NCBI GenBank assembly: GCA_029204225.1
Contig: CM055100.1
Coordinates: 58,586,975-58,650,974 of the forward strand
Reading direction: 5' to 3'
Source: Diphasiastrum complanatum
Taxonomy: Eukaryota; Streptophyta; Lycopodiopsida; Lycopodiales; Lycopodiaceae
Length of the DNA stretch: 64,000 bases
A program made the position numbers and the translations under genes. Every line of letters starts with the position of its first letter. Position 1 is the first letter of the stretch. Of the stretch, positions 62,199 through 64,000 are shown piece after piece. The notes beneath the pieces are model-generated. The model was not told where the DNA came from. It did no database searches and was given only the letters and a program-made list of their open reading frames with translations.

Positions 62199-62714
62199 TT
62201 AGTTTTCGCTATCTTCTCCCTCATCGTTGTCTGAAGCCGAATCTTGTTCTTCGTCTTCGCCTTTGTCCCCTTCATCTTCATTCTCTTCTTCTCCTTGGTT
62301 TCCTCCCGTACTTTCTTCCACAAAGGAAGCGGATGCCTTCTACATACACATTCACAAAACAAATTAATGATTATTAGCCAAACACATGTCATAAAAATGA
62401 AATGAAATACAAATTGTGTATAAAAAATATGAGAAATACAAATAATGTAACAAAAATTTACCCTTGGATGTACGCCTTGTGCCGCAAGATGATCAACCAA
62501 GGCACTATAGCCTTGGCGATATCCAACATTGTACTCGACATTTGTATACTTACGCCCATAATCTTCAACCTACATCAACACATATCGATGATTAGAAAAA
62601 AGAAAAAAATTATTGGTAAACAATAAACATATGAAATGCAATTAGCTAAAAGAGAATTGCTTACAAATTGGGCATGCATATTAGCCTTGCCTCCCGATCC
62701 AAGGTGAGATTGGC
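62199..62714 (-). CDS. 3' end of an unidentified gene, three exons
   Basis: Three minus-strand exons join in phase with GT-AG borders: 62714-62665, 62569-62462 and 62339-62199 (stop TAA 62201-62199). They read SHLGSGGKANMHAQF, VEDYGRKYTNVEYNVGYRQG with YSALVDHLAAQGVHPR, and an acidic tail KASASFVEESTGGNQGEEEN. An acidic C-terminal tail of this kind is common in plant transposases and in nuclear host proteins. I do not recognise the family. A preceding exon may lie around 62890-62945 (KFVAYCLGMPKFDAQRV), but its borders are uncertain. The retroelement at 63 kb starts soon after, so the 5' part is probably missing or displaced. Confidence 0.5.
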
Positions 62715-62989
62715 CTAAAAGATAAAAAATACAACTATCTTTAATGGTAGATAGCAAATTTGAGCTATCCGATGTGATAGGGATCAAATGTCAACAATAA
62801 CTGGTGCAACAAAATATACTAGATTTGAAACTAGTTGAGTTTAATAACTTGATGAGCCATGTTGGGTGATAAGAAAAAAAATTACACGTTGGGCATCAAA
62901 TTTTGGCATTCCCAAACAATAGGCAACAAATTTAATCTATTTGGATGAAATCCCTCAAAGTTGATCACTCTATGAGAAGCCTCAGGTGA

Positions 62990-64000
62990 GAAGTGCCAAA
63001 ATACGAAGTTCTGAAGAGACAATACTACGACCTACAACAAGTGATAGAGGGAGCAGAGGACGAACACGAAAAAGAAGATTTTTGAGTCATCTCCCATTCG
63101 AGTGATGAATCAGAAGAAGAAAGATTCGAGAGGCAGCCTACTGTTACAGTTCTTGTAAACCAAGATGGTTCCGAACCGAGCAAAGCAGACAAAGGCAAAG
63201 GCATTGCTGTCCTAGGAGGATCTCCTAGAAGGTCAACAAGACCACAAAGAACGCCAACAATATATGTGCCAGACAGCTCAGCTTCCATATCAGAAGAGTT
63301 CTGTGGATTCAGTGGCAAACCACAGACTTTCGAGGAAGTGATTGAAAGTCCAGAAAAGGATAGATGGATCCAAGCCATGAACGAAGAGATGGAGTCCATG
63401 AAGAAGAACCATGTATGGACGTTGGAGCCATTACCACATAAGCGCAAGACTGTCAAATGCAAATGGTTTTTCAAGTTCAAATACAGACCAAATGGGAACA
63501 TCACGAAATACAAGGCAAGATTGGTAGCAAAGGGATTTTCTTAGAGATATGGTATTGACTACTCTGAAACCTTCTCTCTTGTCGTCAAACATTCATCCCT
63601 ATGTCTGTTATTTGCATATGCAGCAGCTTATGACCTCAAGATCCACATTGTGGACGAGAAGACAGCCTTTTTGCATGGCGAACTAGACGAAGAGGTCAAT
63701 ATGGATCAACCCCCAGGATATGTCTCGAATTCACTTCCTCATTATGCATGCAGAATGCATGGAAGCATCCACGGTCTGAATCAATTAGCCCGACAATGGC
63801 AGAAGAAGAAAGATCAAGCTCTGAAATCATTAGGATTCAAGTCTCTGTTGGCTGATTCCAATGTATATGTCAGAGTTATAGATGGGCAGATCATCATTGT
63901 GGCTGTATACGTGGACGACACTCTGATACTTTGCAGGAGTGAGCAGCTAATTGCTGAAGTGAAGACAGACATCTCGAAACATTTCGAGATTGTGGATCTG
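62990..64000 (+). pseudogene. Ty1/copia reverse transcriptase, cut by window end
   Basis: An acidic pre-RT linker (SSDESEEERFERQPTVTV at about 63095) is followed by the RT entry in the frame 63266-63544: FEEVIESPEKDRWIQAMNEE, MESMKKNHVWTLEPLPHKRK, TVKCKWFFKFKYRPNGNITK and YKARLVAKGFS. A stop at 63542 is followed in the same frame by IDYSETFSLVVKHSSL, IVDEKTAFLHGELDEEV and, at about 63905-63935, the catalytic AVYVDDTLIL. The linker wording is close to that at the end of the inverted copia element (SDESDEEKFASL at about 15500), so both are probably from one family. The element continues beyond 64000. Confidence 0.92.

Noticed and set aside
62111-62500. Leucine-rich plus frame and lysine-rich minus frame
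   Set aside because: Both are shadows of the acidic terminal exon at 62199-62339 and its intron.
63025-63513. 162-residue minus-strand frame
   Set aside because: It is antisense to the copia RT entry, whose motifs on the plus strand are unmistakable.

Overview
This is nuclear DNA from a land plant with a repeat-rich, probably large genome. The evidence is the following: chromovirus-type Ty3/gypsy and Ty1/copia retrotransposon remains on both strands, an intron-containing hAT transposon, long (AG)n and (TA)n tracts, and one clearly recognisable plant gene, a hydroxyproline O-arabinosyltransferase (HPAT), broken into eight exons with perfect GT-AG junctions. Nothing bacterial, organellar or CRISPR-like is present. 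The exact lineage cannot be told from sequence reading alone.

Layout. 1-4550: right part of a decayed + strand chromovirus with its 3' LTR. 4551-8587: a - strand chromovirus with PBS, PPT and one complete LTR but no gag. 8588-10742: a - strand gypsy remnant lacking gag, with a tandem-repeat leader and its own PBS and LTR. 10743-11217: a + strand fragment of the hAT element found near 47 kb. 11.2-15.4 kb: mostly non-coding, with one terminal exon of an unidentified gene (12706-12994) and a tRNA-derived SINE-like head. 15.4-17.6 kb: a copia element whose pol and gag parts point in opposite directions. 18.3 and 20.6 kb: two (AG)n tracts near 180-190 bp. 21681-25328: a non-autonomous LTR element with gag but no pol. 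25329-28162: a decayed - strand copia element with a minisatellite. 28.2-31.6 kb: no recognised gene.

31665-55779: HPAT (+ strand, 368 aa predicted). Exons 1-4 lie in 1.7 kb. Intron 4 is about 10.9 kb and holds three gypsy remnants and a palindrome-ended insertion. Exons 5-7 follow within 1.1 kb. Intron 7 is about 10.3 kb and holds an antisense hAT transposon and a cluster of (TA)n-bounded, GC-palindromic foldback elements. The last 22 codons sit alone at 55.7 kb. Despite this load the reading frame is uninterrupted, so the gene looks functional.

55.8-64 kb: a 100-bp tandem duplication just past the HPAT stop, a + strand copia RT/RNase H remnant (59.4-60.8 kb), a - strand three-exon 3' end of an unidentified gene (62199-62714), and a + strand copia reverse transcriptase running off the window end.

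Apart from HPAT and the two orphan 3' gene ends, the window is a record of nested, truncated mobile elements. The most unusual feature is the family of (TA)n-flanked elements built of short GC-rich palindromic words and poly(A)/poly(T) runs at 46.7-47.0 and 51.2-52.4 kb.
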